Shown: positions 1-10,972, counted from the first letter of the stretch. The stretch: 46,649 nucleotides of DNA from Hypsibius dujardini (GCA_001579985.1 LRSR01010784.1:1-46649), one strand, 5' to 3'. Notes: generated from the sequence alone by a model not told the origin. Made by a program: numbers and translations.

Positions 1-90
1 CTGTGTCTGTGTCTGTGTCTGTGTCTGTGTCTGTGTCTGTGTCTGTGTCTGTGTCTGTTTCGTGTTTATATCTGTGTCTGTGTCTGAAAA
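1..90. repeat. (CTGTGT)n microsatellite
   Basis: An almost perfect hexamer array at the window edge that decays into variants after about base 60. The same hexamer recurs at 3,231-3,308 and 11,106-11,342, in both cases close to a secreted-protein exon. Confidence 0.95.
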
Positions 91-1200
91 GAAGTTGCTC
101 CTTCTGAACTCTACAGGAAACTTTCGATGGGACTGTTTTAGTGGAAGCGTTGATAAAAAACAAAGGCGCTCAAATGCTAAGTAATCACTAGTTTTTCGGT
201 AAAAAAATTCCCGTGATCTCTGAAGACTTTCGGTTGCTAAAATTCAGGTGAAGTTTTATTACTACAGTTTCGATTTAAAGCTCTTTTCGTTCATTTTACT
301 TTCCTTGGTGGCAAGGGTAATTAATCAGTCAATCAAACAATGTTATAAGCAGTGACACAGCATGAGGAAAAAAGGCTCAAACTCAGACCACCAGATTTTG
401 CTGGCGCCAGTAAAAGCGTGGCTCTAACTTCTCCCGGACAAAACTGATGCCAAATGTGTATCGATAAGCAATGCAGATTGAGGGGATACATCCAGAAAAC
501 ATAGTAGCTCTTATAAGCAGGTCAAAATAGTGTAATATATTTTACCTTGCCGTTTGATGAGCCACAGGCTGTTGCCACGGTCATCTCAAATCCATTTGAA
601 CATGAGGCTCCTGACCTTTCCGGCACTGTTTGGGTAGATGAACGAACCCGCGAGCCTCTATTTCATTATTGTAGCGCGTTTCAATGTTACAGAAATTTCA
701 TTCACAGAAAAAGCTTCAAGGAGGGTGCAGAGGTTGAAGAACCTAACATAAAAAATACCCACAAAAAGTGTCTTATTTCATTGAATGAACAATACTCTAG
801 GTTTGATGAGGGGATGGGAATCCCGTGCCATCAGTTGGAAATGCCACCAACTGTTGAGCTGTTTGCTTCATTGGCAAACTCTCGCTCTCGGCTAGCTTCT
901 TCGTGTACAGATCAAACCGTTCCATGGTGCTGAGAACCTGGCCCTTCATTAGAGCCCTGACCTCCCACAATAGAAACATCTGTTTCTGCAAATTTAACGT
1001 TCAAATTTACGAGACGTGAAGTGTGTATTAAAGCGTTCATCTAGTCAAATTCTCATGCTTTAGAGTTCAGAGTATCTAAAACAGCAGCACCACATCCGGA
1101 GCGCGTTTGAAACGCCAATAGACTGGGAACAATTTAGGTAGTACGATAATTTCAATCAAATACATCTTTTCAATCTTGGATCTGATTATAGAGGGTATTA
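91..1200. other. No confident gene; one unrecognised open frame
   Basis: A plus-strand frame is open from 547 to 930 but lacks an ATG at its start. It gives a mixed-composition peptide (for example FEHEAPDLSGTVW) that I do not recognise. The minus strand of 547-655 could equally be an exon ending in a GTAAAA donor. Nothing ties either reading to a family. Confidence 0.3.
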
Positions 1201-1500
1201 TAAGGGTATTCAAAGTTCGCTTATTTGCAGCGATTATTTTGCTAATTTAAACTCGCTAATCTCCATCATTTTGCAAGCCCTTGCAACGGTGAAACGAGGA
1301 CACGCCCCCTGGCTTAGCTGAAGCTGTGTCGCCTTCGCTAATCTCAACTGACATGGACCACTTACAAGAAAGATGCACATAATTAGCGAGTAGATAAGCG
1401 AGAAAAGCAGCTCCTTGGCTGCTTTTCTCGCTTATCTTCGAAACCAGGAAGATTAGCGAGTTTGAATTAGCGAAATCCCTTTTCGCTTTTTCAAGAGATC
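1201..1500. repeat. Fold-back repeat built on ATTAGCGAG motifs
   Basis: The motif ATTAGCGAG or its complement CTCGCTAAT occurs at least five times in 250 bases, in both orientations. At the centre is a perfect 18-bp inverted repeat (1,393-1,410 against 1,419-1,436) with an 8-base loop. The left border, TAAGGGTATTCAAAGTTCGC, is repeated at about 14,667. This fits a non-autonomous fold-back or MITE-like element; no coding function is visible. Confidence 0.6.
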
Positions 1501-1534
1501 GATCCAACCGTCAGAAGTCTTCAGGTTGGGCAGA

Positions 1535-1783
1535 TTAACCGGTTTTGGCAATCTCCAGCGCCTTCTCTTTCACGTCATCATTGGTGACTAAAATCCCGTC
1601 ATTTGCTTGCTCACGCACCCATTTAGCGTCTTCTCTTTCAATTTCAGAGTACATAAGTTTTCGCGGTGGAGATGGTCCATTTCTACGTTGAATAAAGGAG
1701 TTCGCAGCCAATGAAGCACCCGAAGTAACTCTATGAACAATCCAATCAAAACCTGAATCAGTTACAGTTACAACGGTAAATCA
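1535..1783 (-). pseudogene. CENP-B/Tigger-type DNA-binding fragment
   Basis: The minus strand is open for about 80 codons and ends in TAA at 1,535-1,537. The C-terminal part reads KLMYSEIEREDAKWV, then a short spacer, then KEKALEIA. That matches the second helix-turn-helix of CENP-B/Tc5-type transposases, in which an acidic/WV segment precedes a K-ALEIA helix. The same pattern occurs at about 10.1 kb (KEKALEIAQRLAY). Here the frame stops immediately after ALEIAKTG, so the rest of the domain and any DDE catalytic region are missing. I take it as a truncated transposon relic, although it could be an exon whose partner exon I did not find. Confidence 0.5.
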
Positions 1784-1799
1784 GGCAATCAATAGAAGC

Positions 1800-2640
1800 T
1801 CTAATCTTTTGCATAATGTGTTCTTAATGTTCCGATTTTAATAAACTTAATACATAACATTTGGAATAGTTATCTACCTTAAGCAATAATTGTTTAAAGT
1901 TTAATGAAAGCATTTTTTATCCTCTCTCGTAAAGAGCTTTATTATTTTTATTTAATGATGCCGCACGGTTTCAGTTTAAATTCTTTGCTGTTTTCAAAAG
2001 TTTAGTTTTTTAAGTTTAAATCTCAAAGTAAACGCAAATTTCTTCTATTTAATGATACCAATTCAGGCTTATTTTAAACATGATCATAATGGGAGGTCAA
2101 AGTTCAAGTATAGCGTTCAAGTTTAATGTTCAAGTTTAGATCAAACTCTTTTAATTTAGTGTTCTCGTCTGACTTTTTTAGTTCGAATTTAATGTGTTTA
2201 CAAAGATAAACTAGCACAATCAGACATTACGGGGAACTTTGATTTTAAGTCAAGTGCAGTATTAAACTGAATTATTTAGTTTTTACCATGAAAAAAAAGT
2301 TTAACTTTAGCCTACTTAACTTTATTTAAACTAAAAATATTTACAATTAAAAACGAAAAAAAAGCCAAATTATTTTCTCTCGCGTGATTTGTCAGGCGCC
2401 TACAGTTCTGCAACAATTGGTAAATATCCTACTGCGCAGTAGTCGGGCACCCGCTTTCGTAAACATCCCACTGCGCAATAGCCGGCTAACTCGCTTTAGT
2501 GCCCACTGCGCAATACATAAAACTGGTATTCAGATTATAAGATACGAAATAAAAATAAAACAATACAGAGAAAACTTTCCCCGACCTCGCTGCCGCATTG
2601 GATCTTCTACCTGATATACACGATTTAATTGGGAAATAAA
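1800..2640. other. AT-rich intergenic DNA with three spaced ACTGCGCA motifs
   Basis: Bases 1,800-2,380 are AT-rich with many GTTTAA/TTTAAAC runs and no exon-like frame. ACTGCGCA followed by AGT or ATA occurs at 2,431, 2,470 and 2,505, about 35-39 bases apart, in a locally GC-richer stretch. This could be a small degenerate tandem repeat or a binding-site cluster. Confidence 0.4.
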
Positions 2641-3230
2641 AGAAAATATTATGGGAAGAAAAATCCAGAATTATTGATTATTGGTAGGTACTGATCTTAG
2701 GAGTAACATAGAGATAGATATACTGTATATAGAACCGCACCCCGTGCGTGTTCATTTAAGCTACATGGTTGCGGACTTTGTTTATTGTCACGAAAAGACC
2801 CTCGACTTGGCGTCAGGCATTTCAAATGGGTAGCGCAACGGAGAAATTTCATCGTGCAGCGCTTGAAACAGGTTTTTTGCAATCCTACAAACCTGAAACT
2901 CTGATAAAAATTTCATAATTACTGTACACAAAGGCATTAAGTCGAAATTATTGCAATTTCGTTTGAACCGCTGAGAAAGCCATAAATAACAGCGACCCAT
3001 GAGAAATACCAATACATGTGCGGTTTTTTATATTTTCATAACTGTTGCTTCCTTATCGCATATAGACAACATATAAACATTTATTTTCAAGCCTCGATAA
3101 ACACTCGTAAAAACTTGATGCATCACGTTCTATGCCATATACCGATGGATGCACTATCAATAGAGATGATTTGAGGTTCTAAAATGTGAGCTCAAAGTTT
3201 CCAGGAAGTCTTTTATCATTCCCAAAAAAT
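2641..3230. other. No gene seen
   Basis: Short frames on both strands only, without family motifs or convincing splice sites. This is probably the 5' flank of the lectin gene that starts at 3,330. Confidence 0.4.
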
Positions 3231-3308
3231 GTCTGTGTCTGTGTCTGTGTCTGTGTCTGTGTCTGTGTCTGTGTCTGTGTCTGTGTCTGTGTCTGTGTCT
3301 GTGTCTGC
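3231..3308. repeat. (TGTGTC)n microsatellite just upstream of a gene
   Basis: About 13 near-perfect hexamers ending some 22 bases before the ATG at 3,330. The array would lie in the core promoter or 5' leader of that gene. Confidence 0.95.
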
Positions 3309-3329
3309 GCTTAAGTTTTCCATCTCGGT

Positions 3330-4005
3330 ATGGGTCTCCCATTTCTACGTCCATACCTACATGGTCTATACATAACTGCTCTAATTGCCGTTATCATCAC
3401 CATCAGCCCTTCAGAAGCAGCATGTTGTCAGGATAACTCTAATTACTGTGGTGCCGCCCTGTCATCGTTATGCAAGTCCTCCAACCTTCTGCCCGACTCT
3501 CTGTACAACTGCGAGGAAGGAGGCGATCCAAAACTGATCCATGCTTGCCTTAATGGCTGTCAAACCCGCGTAAGAGGCATTCATTTCTGCAAGCATGTGC
3601 CGGTAAACAATAAAACAGCCTCGCAACTGCTGTCTGACACCGAGTTAAAACGGGGACAGAGCCTCTTTTCTCCGGACAAGAAAACAAAGCTGTCAATGCA
3701 GATAAATGGGGACCTCGTCGTGTCCATAATTGGTGAAGATCTAACGGAAAAGTCAGTTTAGTCGAGCGGAACCAGCTTACTAGTACACCCACCCGCATCG
3801 GTCAATTTGCTTCAAAATGGTGATTTGGTCATGGTTAATGATAAAGGTGAAACAGTGTGGAGACTTGGAACATCTGGAACAAAGTATGCTGGTGCTTCGC
3901 TGTGGGTGCGGAATGGGGGCATAATATGCCTTGCAAATGAGCCGGATGGGGAATGCTTGTGGAAATCAGTTGCTGCGGTAATTTCAATTTCAAAATTGGT
4001 TCCAG
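3330..4005 (+). CDS. Secreted Cys-rich + bulb-type lectin exon with in-frame TAG
   Basis: The ATG at 3,330 gives a hydrophobic leader (LYITALIAVIITISPSEA) that fits a signal peptide. A Cys-rich module follows (ACC..NYCGAAL..LC..LYNC..ACLNGC..FC), then a bulb-type mannose-binding lectin domain (LKRGQSLFSPDKK, KLSMQINGDLV, NLLQNGDLVMV, GASLWVRNGGIICL). The exon ends in a phase-1 GTAAGA donor after 4,005. One in-frame TAG (3,759-3,761) stands where the paralogue at 24.25 kb has Trp in VIWSTGT; the frame is open on both sides of it. No astacin exons follow, unlike the paralogue. Propeller copy A lies 1.6 kb downstream, but its acceptor phase is unclear. It is either a pseudogene through one G-to-A change or an edited or read-through mRNA. 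It is paralogous to 15,070-15,437 plus 24,253-24,569. Confidence 0.8.
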
Positions 4006-4012
4006 GTAAGAA

Positions 4013-4900
4013 CTAGGACTATGCCTTCTGTGTCTCATAACATAAACAAATACTAAGCCAAAAAGAGTGCATTTTTGATGTACGAGCAGGCCGATGCTCG
4101 TTAAAGATTTTTTCAAGGCAAAACCAGGACAGCTGATAGTAGGGCCAGGTGATAGGCAAAGGGGAATTTTTTTTCTCCCAAAATTTAATAAAAAAATCGG
4201 CTTATGTGCACATTTTGACACTGATGGTGGTCTGGGGTTTTATTTCCAAGGGCCCCGGGCTCTAAAAACATTTTGAAACATTTCAGGTTTTCGATCAAGT
4301 TTTTTGGGACCCAATTTATGCTCTCTTAATAATTAGAAATCAAACAAGAAGACATTCAAGACCACGCCAAATTTGATGGACAACAGACATGTTTTCGAAA
4401 ATGTTTTGACATCCCTTGGAGTTAAAATTAGATTTCCCACACCGCCACCGTTTTAAAATAATCAGGAACAGTTAGGAAATTTTTCTGTTCAATTCTGAAA
4501 AAAAAGAACTTTACCTCTTTGCCTACCCCTTAGTCCTACCATTAAGTGCCCTGGTCCCGACTTGTTAGTACCCTAAACGAACCTCTGCGAGCAGAAAAGG
4601 CCTTACCTGCTCGCTTTAAAACCCACTTTGACACAACAAGTGGCTCAAATTGGGTCCTTACAGCTCGGAACCGGACCCTGGCGCCAGAGCAAAAGGGGTA
4701 AAAAACGCATGCTTCGGTATTCAATAAAAAAATCGATAATAATCGATTTATTAAAATAAATATTTATACGCATGTTTGTCTCTTGTCTCTGCGTGGATGC
4801 CTGTCTGTGTGCCTGCCAGGCTGTATGTCTGTATGTCTGTTTGTCTGTCTGTCTGTCTGTTTGTCTGTTGTGTCTGTGTTTGCATCTGTGTCTGTGTCCA
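4013..4900. repeat. Duplicated spacer block, copy 1
   Basis: Two stretches match the spacer before propeller D: 4,013-4,100 against about 26,570-26,660 (both contain GACTATGCCTTCTGT) and 4,550-4,860 against 26,680-26,950 (both contain GACTTGTTAGTACCC and the AATCGATAATAATCGATTTA palindromic stretch). The block therefore travelled with the lectin-to-propeller interval. No coding frame is convincing. Confidence 0.7.
4799..4900. repeat. TCTG/TGTGTC microsatellite
   Basis: Tetramer and hexamer variants (GTCTGTCTGTCTG, TGTGTCTGTG) terminate the duplicated spacer block. The equivalent array before copy D is longer (26,895-27,230). Confidence 0.9.
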
Positions 4901-5159
4901 TGTCTACCTTAAAGAGCCCAATTATTGCACCCCCTTTTTTTACTGAAAAATACACTTTTTTATCAGTTCATATAGGGTTACATTCAACAATTTTAGTGTA
5001 GTGCAAAAAGCTCTCCACCTGATAAGATGAGATTTTTGGGTAAAACTTAATTCGAAATCCATTTATTTTTATGAACTTCACAAACTTCACATTGACAAAT
5101 TCACAGCGCTCTTCAGAAGTGCCAAAAAACATTGACAGATTTGAAGAAATTCGCAAAGG

Positions 5160-5330
5160 CAAAAACATTCTAACTGCTGTTTCGGTTCTGTTTCCGTCCT
5201 TTGTAATGGGTCCGTTACTGAAGTTAGTGTTGTGGTAAAACAAAATTTGACTATTATAGGATAATTTGTATCAAAATGGTTGTTCTGTATTGTGGCAGTG
5301 TGCATATGAACTGGTACATTTAAATAGGTA
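5160..5330 (+). promoter_or_regulatory. Conserved 5' block of propeller copy A (decayed leader exon)
   Basis: The sequence around TCCTTTGTAATGGGTCCGTT, a TATA-like CTATTATAGGAT and ATGGTTGTTCTGTATTG is shared with copies B (11,400-11,640) and D (27,415-27,640). In A the small frame beginning at the ATG at 5,277 stops after about 14 codons, so the leader exon looks broken here. It may be a promoter plus non-coding first exon. Confidence 0.4.
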
Positions 5331-5606
5331 TTTACGTCAATGGTAAAGTTGTGAGGAACAGAAATTGTCTAGAGTTATCACAGCGTTCAGTAGCCTACAG
5401 TGAGTGAGTCTTCTTATTTTGCCGTACAAAATTTACGACACGCGGATGAATAACATAAATAAGCAGAAGTGATTGATCTGGTGACTGTATCGCCGTGAGG
5501 AGGAGGCAGTATCAATCTTGTTTGACACGGTCGTTGCCTGCTTCTTTCTTCTCTAATGTAAAACAAATACAAACGTTTTAGGGTTACCAGTCCCATTTTT
5601 TTTATA

Positions 5607-7941
5607 ATGGAAACGCCACGTGAAAGGGATGCAAACCGTGGAGGATTTCTGGTGATTGCGCAGGGACCGTCGCTCTGGAAACTGCCTGGCGAAGATGTCG
5701 GCGAGACGAGAGAACTTTCAAAAATTTCCGGAGAAGACAATTATGCAGTTGCAGTGGATTGCGTTAACCATCATCTCTACTGGACAAATTGGCAAAAGGG
5801 AATCAGACGTTCTCGGTATGATGGCTCAGACAATCATCTGGTCGTCAGTAAAGGTAAAAACGTCATGACAAAAAGCGTAATTTTGTGGCATTTTTGTGGG
5901 GGGGGGGCGATGCGGATTATAGTCTCAATTTTCGTTTCTAGGTGGAATATATTACGGATTGGCCGTAGACTTTGTTGCCGGAAACATGTTTTGGGTTCAC
6001 GACGGCGCCATTCTTGTGGCAAGAATGAGTAACTTGGAGGCTGGACATAAAACTATCATTTCAGATACGAAAATCGACTCGTGGTCAGCGCTTGCCGTGC
6101 ATCCTTCTCGCGGGTAAGTTAATGGAGCGATTGACCTTCAACTAAGCAACCAATTTTTAAGTTATGCAATAATGAATGCAGTAAAACTTTTAACTAGTTT
6201 TCTGAGCGTTGACCAGAATATTTCGCTCATTTTGCTCAACATAAGCTCAACATAAGCTGTTGTATGCACAGACTGCTTTTGTAGTCAAGGATTGCGATTT
6301 ATATTGCGTTAATAGGTAAAGTATTCTCCTGGCTCATGGCACAATTAAGCCCCCCCCCCCCCGAGTCACACACCGGTCTAATTATACGATGCATGCGCGG
6401 GTAATGTTCAGACTTTAAGGCATGAAACTGTCCCTTGAAGTCGGGAAAATACACCAACTAATCGAGTCCTCTAAAGTTCATGCGTCTTTTGATAGTATAG
6501 TATCAGGCAGTGCAGTGCAATCTTGCAGTGACCCAAAAATGTACTAAAAATAATATCGTGATGTCTCTTCTACTGATTCCCATTCAAAATACTACACGTG
6601 GAAAAGTTGCCGCGTCAAAAGTTATCTTCCAACCATTACCTCATGTGACAGCAAATTTTTTCGGTACCGTCCAAAACATAGGAAAGACCTAAAAGCGGAT
6701 TGAGGTCGGCCAGGTAAGAAGGCGACCTTGCTGGAAAGCGTGGCAAAAAATTATCTTCCTCCCCCGACGGGCGAGGGGCAGCTTTCACATGTATAAAGCA
6801 TAAAAAATTTGGAGCACTTATTTAATTTCAACTTCATAAATCATATTATAAAACGAACAGTTTTTCAACTTTTCCCATCAATGAAAAGATAATAGTGCCG
6901 TCAAGAGATTCATTGTAATTTTTTTTACCATCGCTAAATCATTTCGTTATTGTAATCCACAGAAGCAGGGACCTGTGAAGAACTTACTTTGAATTGTTTG
7001 CTGTCTTGTCCGAAAAACGATTTACAATAAAGACATTTTTGCCGCCATCTCAATCAATTTTATAAATTTGCAGTTCAATCTACTGGTCAGATTCTGACAG
7101 AACAATCTCAACTGCTTCCATGGATGGAAGTAATCGTCAAGTCTTGGTCACTGGAGTTTGGGCCCATTCTCTGGCTTTGGATTATGAAGCAGACGATCTT
7201 TACTGGGCAGACCGCAGTAAGCTGACTTGATTATAGAAACATCAACTCATCAACCGTCTCTTTTGATGCGTTTATGTCCGCACCTCTCAATCCAACAAAC
7301 AACAATGGACTGATGTAATACCCGGCCTTCATAGTTGACGGTGACACTTGCACACTCTTTGTCTGAGTAAAGCGAAAATATGATCCGCTACAATGCGAAC
7401 TAATCGAATGAACTGAAACTAATTGTCGGCTAAATAATTTTCCGCAGATACTGGAAATATCGAATGCATTTCGTTGAATGGAGGACGCAAACGAATTGTC
7501 TCGGCCCAAAAAAGCGAGGGGAAATACTCGGGTGGCATCTCATTGTTGGAAGAACGCGTTTATTGGACGTCCTGGTCAAAGTAACTCAATATTCCAAGCG
7601 AATCCTGGAATTGTCTTTCCTTAATCCGCGTTCTCTGTCGCAGTAACATCGTGAATAGTATCACCAAAAGTGGATCGACAATGAAGCAACATTCCCTTCC
7701 AGGCGGACGGAGTGTAGACTTAACTGGAATTGTTTTTGTGCCAGAACAGTGCCCCAAATGTGCGTTCAATCCAAAAACAATTCAAAAGTATTAGCTCAAT
7801 TCACATCATTGTGACGTTTTCCATTTAGTGAACAATGCATGCGCTGTTTCCAACGGAGGATGTCCTTTCATCTGTCTGCCTCTCCCGGGTAATAACAAGA
7901 AATGTATCTGCCCTGAAGGCAATTCGTCCTGCACTTCATAG
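5607..7941 (+). CDS. Propeller copy A: six-bladed YWTD beta-propeller + EGF
   Basis: Exons: 5,607-5,853, 5,942-6,113, 7,074-7,216, 7,448-7,580, 7,644-7,759 and 7,829-7,941, all with GT..AG borders and matching phases (1, 2, 1, 2, 1). Blade motifs in order are SLWKLP, HHLYWTN..IRRSRYDG, NMFWV..ILVARM, SIYWSDSD..TASMDGSN, DLYWAD..ECISLNGG and RVYWTSW. A six-Cys EGF domain follows (CAVSNGGC.FIC....KCIC....SC) and the frame ends in TAG. A propeller with one EGF is the LDLR/LRP/nidogen extracellular ligand-binding module. No transmembrane segment is visible, so the product may be secreted. The frame before exon 1 is uncertain: METPRERDAN can start at 5,607, but that gives no signal peptide, and the nearest acceptors (before 5,582 or 5,591) are phase 2. 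It may lack a working 5' end. Confidence 0.82.
6321..6451. repeat. MITE-like insert in propeller intron, copy A
   Basis: Ends resemble an inverted repeat (GTATTCTCCTGG against a terminus ending GTCGGGAAAATAC). The core GAGTCACACACCGGTC..ATACG..GCATGCGCGG follows a poly-C run and is shared by all intron copies and by the sharper element at 42,849. Confidence 0.6.
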
Positions 7942-8690
7942 CCTCTTTCGCAATCTCTTCCCGATTCGTTGGACAAAATTTCGTCGCAGATTTATTTATC
8001 TTTGTTTGGTCGTTTTGTCAGTTCAAAATTTCAATCGAAACCGAATTGAAATTTAATGGTACCCTTAAATGTGTACGTAGAAAGAACGGCTTGTATCTAC
8101 ACATTATGTACGGTCACCACAAAACGTACCAAGTACCAAGGAAATCACCAAGTCATACATAATATGTAAGATCGCATTTATTTTTATCCGAGTTTACCGT
8201 TACTCAGTAAACAAATCCGATTAAACTCATCTAATAAGCTCAAGTGAATTATATTTTTCGATTCTTGAGAAGAAAAGAAGCTGCCGCACCAGATCATGGC
8301 AATGCAGCCAAGGTTACGCAGATTCTTTCGCTGAAGTTCCATGATCGTAAAAAGTTCGCCTCCAGGTCTTCGTCAAGTCATTCGGGTATTTCATCTCGGC
8401 ATTCCATTTCCGACCGCTTTTTTTGTCCTTCAATTCGTTTACCTTCAGCAGGCGAGAGGCAGCGATGTGACTTGAAAAATGATAAGGCTATTCAACCGGC
8501 TATTATAAGGCTATTATTCAAAAATTAAATTGAAAAATAAAATGAACCACTGAATTCGGTCTGCCCATGTCGAAGAAAACTACAAACTAAATAATTTTCC
8601 AATTCTTTTATTGCTGTAAAAAAACTGAATCAAACATAAACTTTTAATTGCGAAATATGTTTAAGGCTATTCAACATGATCAAACGCACG
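7942..8690. other. No confident gene
   Basis: The 3' flank of copy A, alignable to the 3' flanks of D and F for about 120 bases. Open stretches on both strands at 8,244-8,528 have no recognised motif. Confidence 0.4.
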
Positions 8691-8697
8691 TGTTAAA

Positions 8698-9285
8698 ACA
8701 AACTAAAGGCAAAACTCCAACCTACGGTGCAAGGCCGCCATATTCTCCGTGCCAAATAGTTTGACAAATGCAATGCCCGGCACTTTGACGTCCTGAGAAG
8801 CGATAAAGTCCTGGGCTGACACAACCACGCCCCCCACATCAGCAAACTAGCGTAGGAATGGACGTCATTGTCCTTGGTCTGAGCGTTTTCCAGCAGATCC
8901 TTGGCGACCCAAATGTCTGCTTTGCCGTCCAGTCCCTTATAGAACCCCACGATACTTCGGACGCTCTTTGTCCAAGAAGGACCACTCCACCACAGGAACT
9001 TCTAAAAAGGAGACAAAGACGGAAATGTGAGTAATATAAACAAATTTTGTATAAAAAATGTTGAATAAATATTAAAATTATTTTTCGTTTTTAGTTGTAC
9101 GTTTTACACTAGAAAAAAAAATTGAAATTCGGAAACAACATGTACCATATTTTTATAGTCCTCAGGCTGTGAAGCTACTCAATCAATCGATCAAGCATCA
9201 TCACTAAAATCAGCGTCTTACTTTCTGTTTCTGCTCAGCCTGGAGTTCGTTCAACAGCTCGTCCATTTTCTCTTTACAATTCCGA
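8698..9285 (-). other. Possible exons of an unrecognised minus-strand gene
   Basis: On the minus strand a short exon-like segment at about 9,231-9,285 encodes EKMDELLNELQAEQKQK (helical, charged) and sits between a TTTCAG acceptor and a GTAAGA donor. Downstream, after a TTTTTAG acceptor near 9,003, two frames are open; one gives VPVVEWSFLDKERPKYRGVL. After a CTACGCTAG acceptor near 8,852, another segment includes SAQDFIASQDVKVPGIAFVK before a stop. Splice phases do not settle one reading and I recognise no family. It may belong with the DNA-binding segment at 10.0-10.3 kb or be unrelated debris. Confidence 0.3.
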
Positions 9286-10595
9286 CTGAAACAGTCAATA
9301 AAAAACTAAATTCCTTCGCAATTAGTTTTTAGCGAACTGAGAAAATGATTTCGTTCCGTAATTTTAGTCTTTATCATCCCTGGTCCAAAATGGTCTTCCC
9401 GGAAGTGATTGCAAACGTGTCGCGCCAGATACTGTAGAAACCCGATAACTTTAGGGGAACACGCTCGGTTAAATCGAACGCTCGATTATTTTCACCGGCC
9501 GGTACAGAAAATAACACCCGGCCCTATTAGCATTGCGCACGTGGCCATAAATCTAAGCGATCGAAGTTCGAGCCGCCCGGGCACGCTAAGTGGTTGGCTT
9601 TAACTCTGATTGAGCAACTTTTTGGCCTGTGCATGCACGCCGCAAGAGATCAATCAAGCATTGCTAATCAATCATCAATATCGTTCGAGTATACGGAGTG
9701 ACTAATCGGACATTAGTCTGATCCATGTTCTTGATGTGAGCCAGGCGGAGTCTCCGAAAGTTGTTTTTCTCCAATACTTCTTGGAAGAATTCGCCCTGCT
9801 GCGCCTATCGATCAATCAACCGCTTAAGTCAATGACGGAAATAGAAATAGTCAATAGACCAATCAACCGTAGCCGAGCGTGTATTCTAATCAAACCAATC
9901 AATCCCATCAACAAAAAGCTGAACGACCAATCAATCGACGGTTATAATGACCAACGTTTTATAAGCTAATAGATCAATCAACTGAAGTGACTGCTAGCAA
10001 CTTCGTTACGCTACCTTATCCTTCTCACTAAAAGAAGCTTTCCTCGAATCATGAGTCGTGGCACGGTAGGAAAAGCTGAAATTTTTTTTAAAACTTAACA
10101 CCCAATGATTCGACGCCTTGAAGCTTGTATACGCCAGCCGCTGAGCTATTTCGAGCGCTTTTTCTTTGATGTCGCAATGGCGCACAATCCGATATTTCGC
10201 TCTTTGAGAGCAGACCCAAATGTTGACTTCTGATTCCAAAATTGGATAGGAAGCGGGTCGCTTGAGACGAGGCTTGGGTGGAAGATTTTCTTTTCTAAAT
10301 TTCCCAGAAAACCACAGCAATCAGCCAATCAAGGGCAGTAAAACAACGCACTATGTCGCATTTCTTCAATCAAGAATCAATCATAGGCATTGCAAGGTCA
10401 CCAACCCCCCAATCGATCAATGAAGTACAGGCCGACCTCACCACTGTTACGCAGAAGTCTTGTGCGAAAATGATGAAAAATTAAACCAATCAAAGAATCA
10501 ATGGCTGTAATTCCTTCGGAATTTAAATGTTGATGCAATCTACAATCAACAGGCTGTTGTCTTGTGTATCGACATTTGAAGCAATCAACCCCCGG
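9181..10595. repeat. Cluster of dispersed AATCAATC / GATCAATCAA motifs
   Basis: AATCAATC-type octamers recur at least twelve times (among them 9,181, 9,650, 9,668, 9,809, 9,862, 9,890, 9,936, 9,972, 10,322, 10,366, 10,414, 10,478 and 10,580). They are usually embedded in otherwise unique sequence, so this is not a simple tandem array. The pattern covers the Tigger-like relic and its flank. Confidence 0.55.
9680..10320 (-). pseudogene. Pogo/Tigger-like (CENP-B type) transposase relic
   Basis: The minus strand of 10,006-10,300 encodes a basic/Pro start (PPKPRLKRPASYPILESEV) followed by NIWV, KEKALEIAQRLAY and FKASNHWVLSFKKNFSFSYR, the paired helices of a CENP-B/Tc5-type DNA-binding domain. About 300 bases further on, minus-strand 9,705-9,800 encodes FFQEVLEKNNFRRLRLAH then IKNMDQTNVRL. 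NMD(E/Q)T is the first catalytic-Asp motif of the pogo/Tigger DDE domain. The rest of the DDE core was not found and the intervening frame is broken or spliced. Such transposases cut and paste DNA at TA sites. It is probably dead; a domesticated gene cannot be excluded. Confidence 0.6.
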
Positions 10596-10743
10596 CTTTT
10601 CTTTACGTGTGTTCTGTTTAACCGAGCGCGTTCCCCTAAAATTATCGGGTTTCTTCAAAATCTAATTGTTCTTTAAATTTGTTTAATAACATACCAGTGT
10701 CGTCAGATCTGGCGACGTATAACTGCACTCCAATCGTATCAAA

Positions 10744-10972
10744 ATGTTGAAAGTGCAGCTATGCATCAACTTCATTTTATTTTGTGCTATTGTGAGGCCA
10801 AGCCAAGGCACAGATAAGGTGTGCTTCAGCGAGAGCTATTCCGGGCAGTGTGACGGAGACGATGAAGCTTGTGTCCAGTCGTGCAACAATGATAAATTAA
10901 GCGGTGGAAAATGTGGAGCATTTAAGAGTTCCAGGGTGTTTTACTGCGAAGGATGTCATCAAGGCGTAACAG
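10744..10972 (+). CDS. Secreted small Cys-rich N-terminal exon (defensin-like spacing)
   Basis: ATG at 10,744; leader MLKVQLCINFILFCAIVRPS fits a signal peptide cut near SQG-TDK. The mature part has cysteines spaced C-x8-C-x6-C-x3-C-x9-C-x10-C-x2-C. C-x3-C followed by C-x9-C with GG before the fifth Cys is the spacing of arthropod-type CS-alpha-beta peptides, but the closing C-x-C is C-x2-C here. I call this resemblance, not membership. The exon ends in GTAACAG|GTACTG, a phase-1 donor matching the phase-1 acceptor of propeller copy B at 11,723. The predicted mRNA would attach this peptide to a propeller. If the exon is not spliced, the frame runs on into the microsatellite. Confidence 0.6.

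Noticed and set aside
1-90. (CTGTGT)n as a possible telomere repeat
   Set aside because: It does not match known animal telomere units and the same hexamer occurs internally several times, so it is an interspersed microsatellite.
3157-3354. Minus-strand Arg-His dipeptide-repeat frame
   Set aside because: Translation of the hexamer array antisense to the lectin gene start.
7939-7941. UAG reassigned to Trp as a general code change
   Set aside because: Copy A ends in TAG exactly where copies D, E and F end in TAA, so TAG also serves as an ordinary stop; I know of no nuclear code with UAG as Trp.
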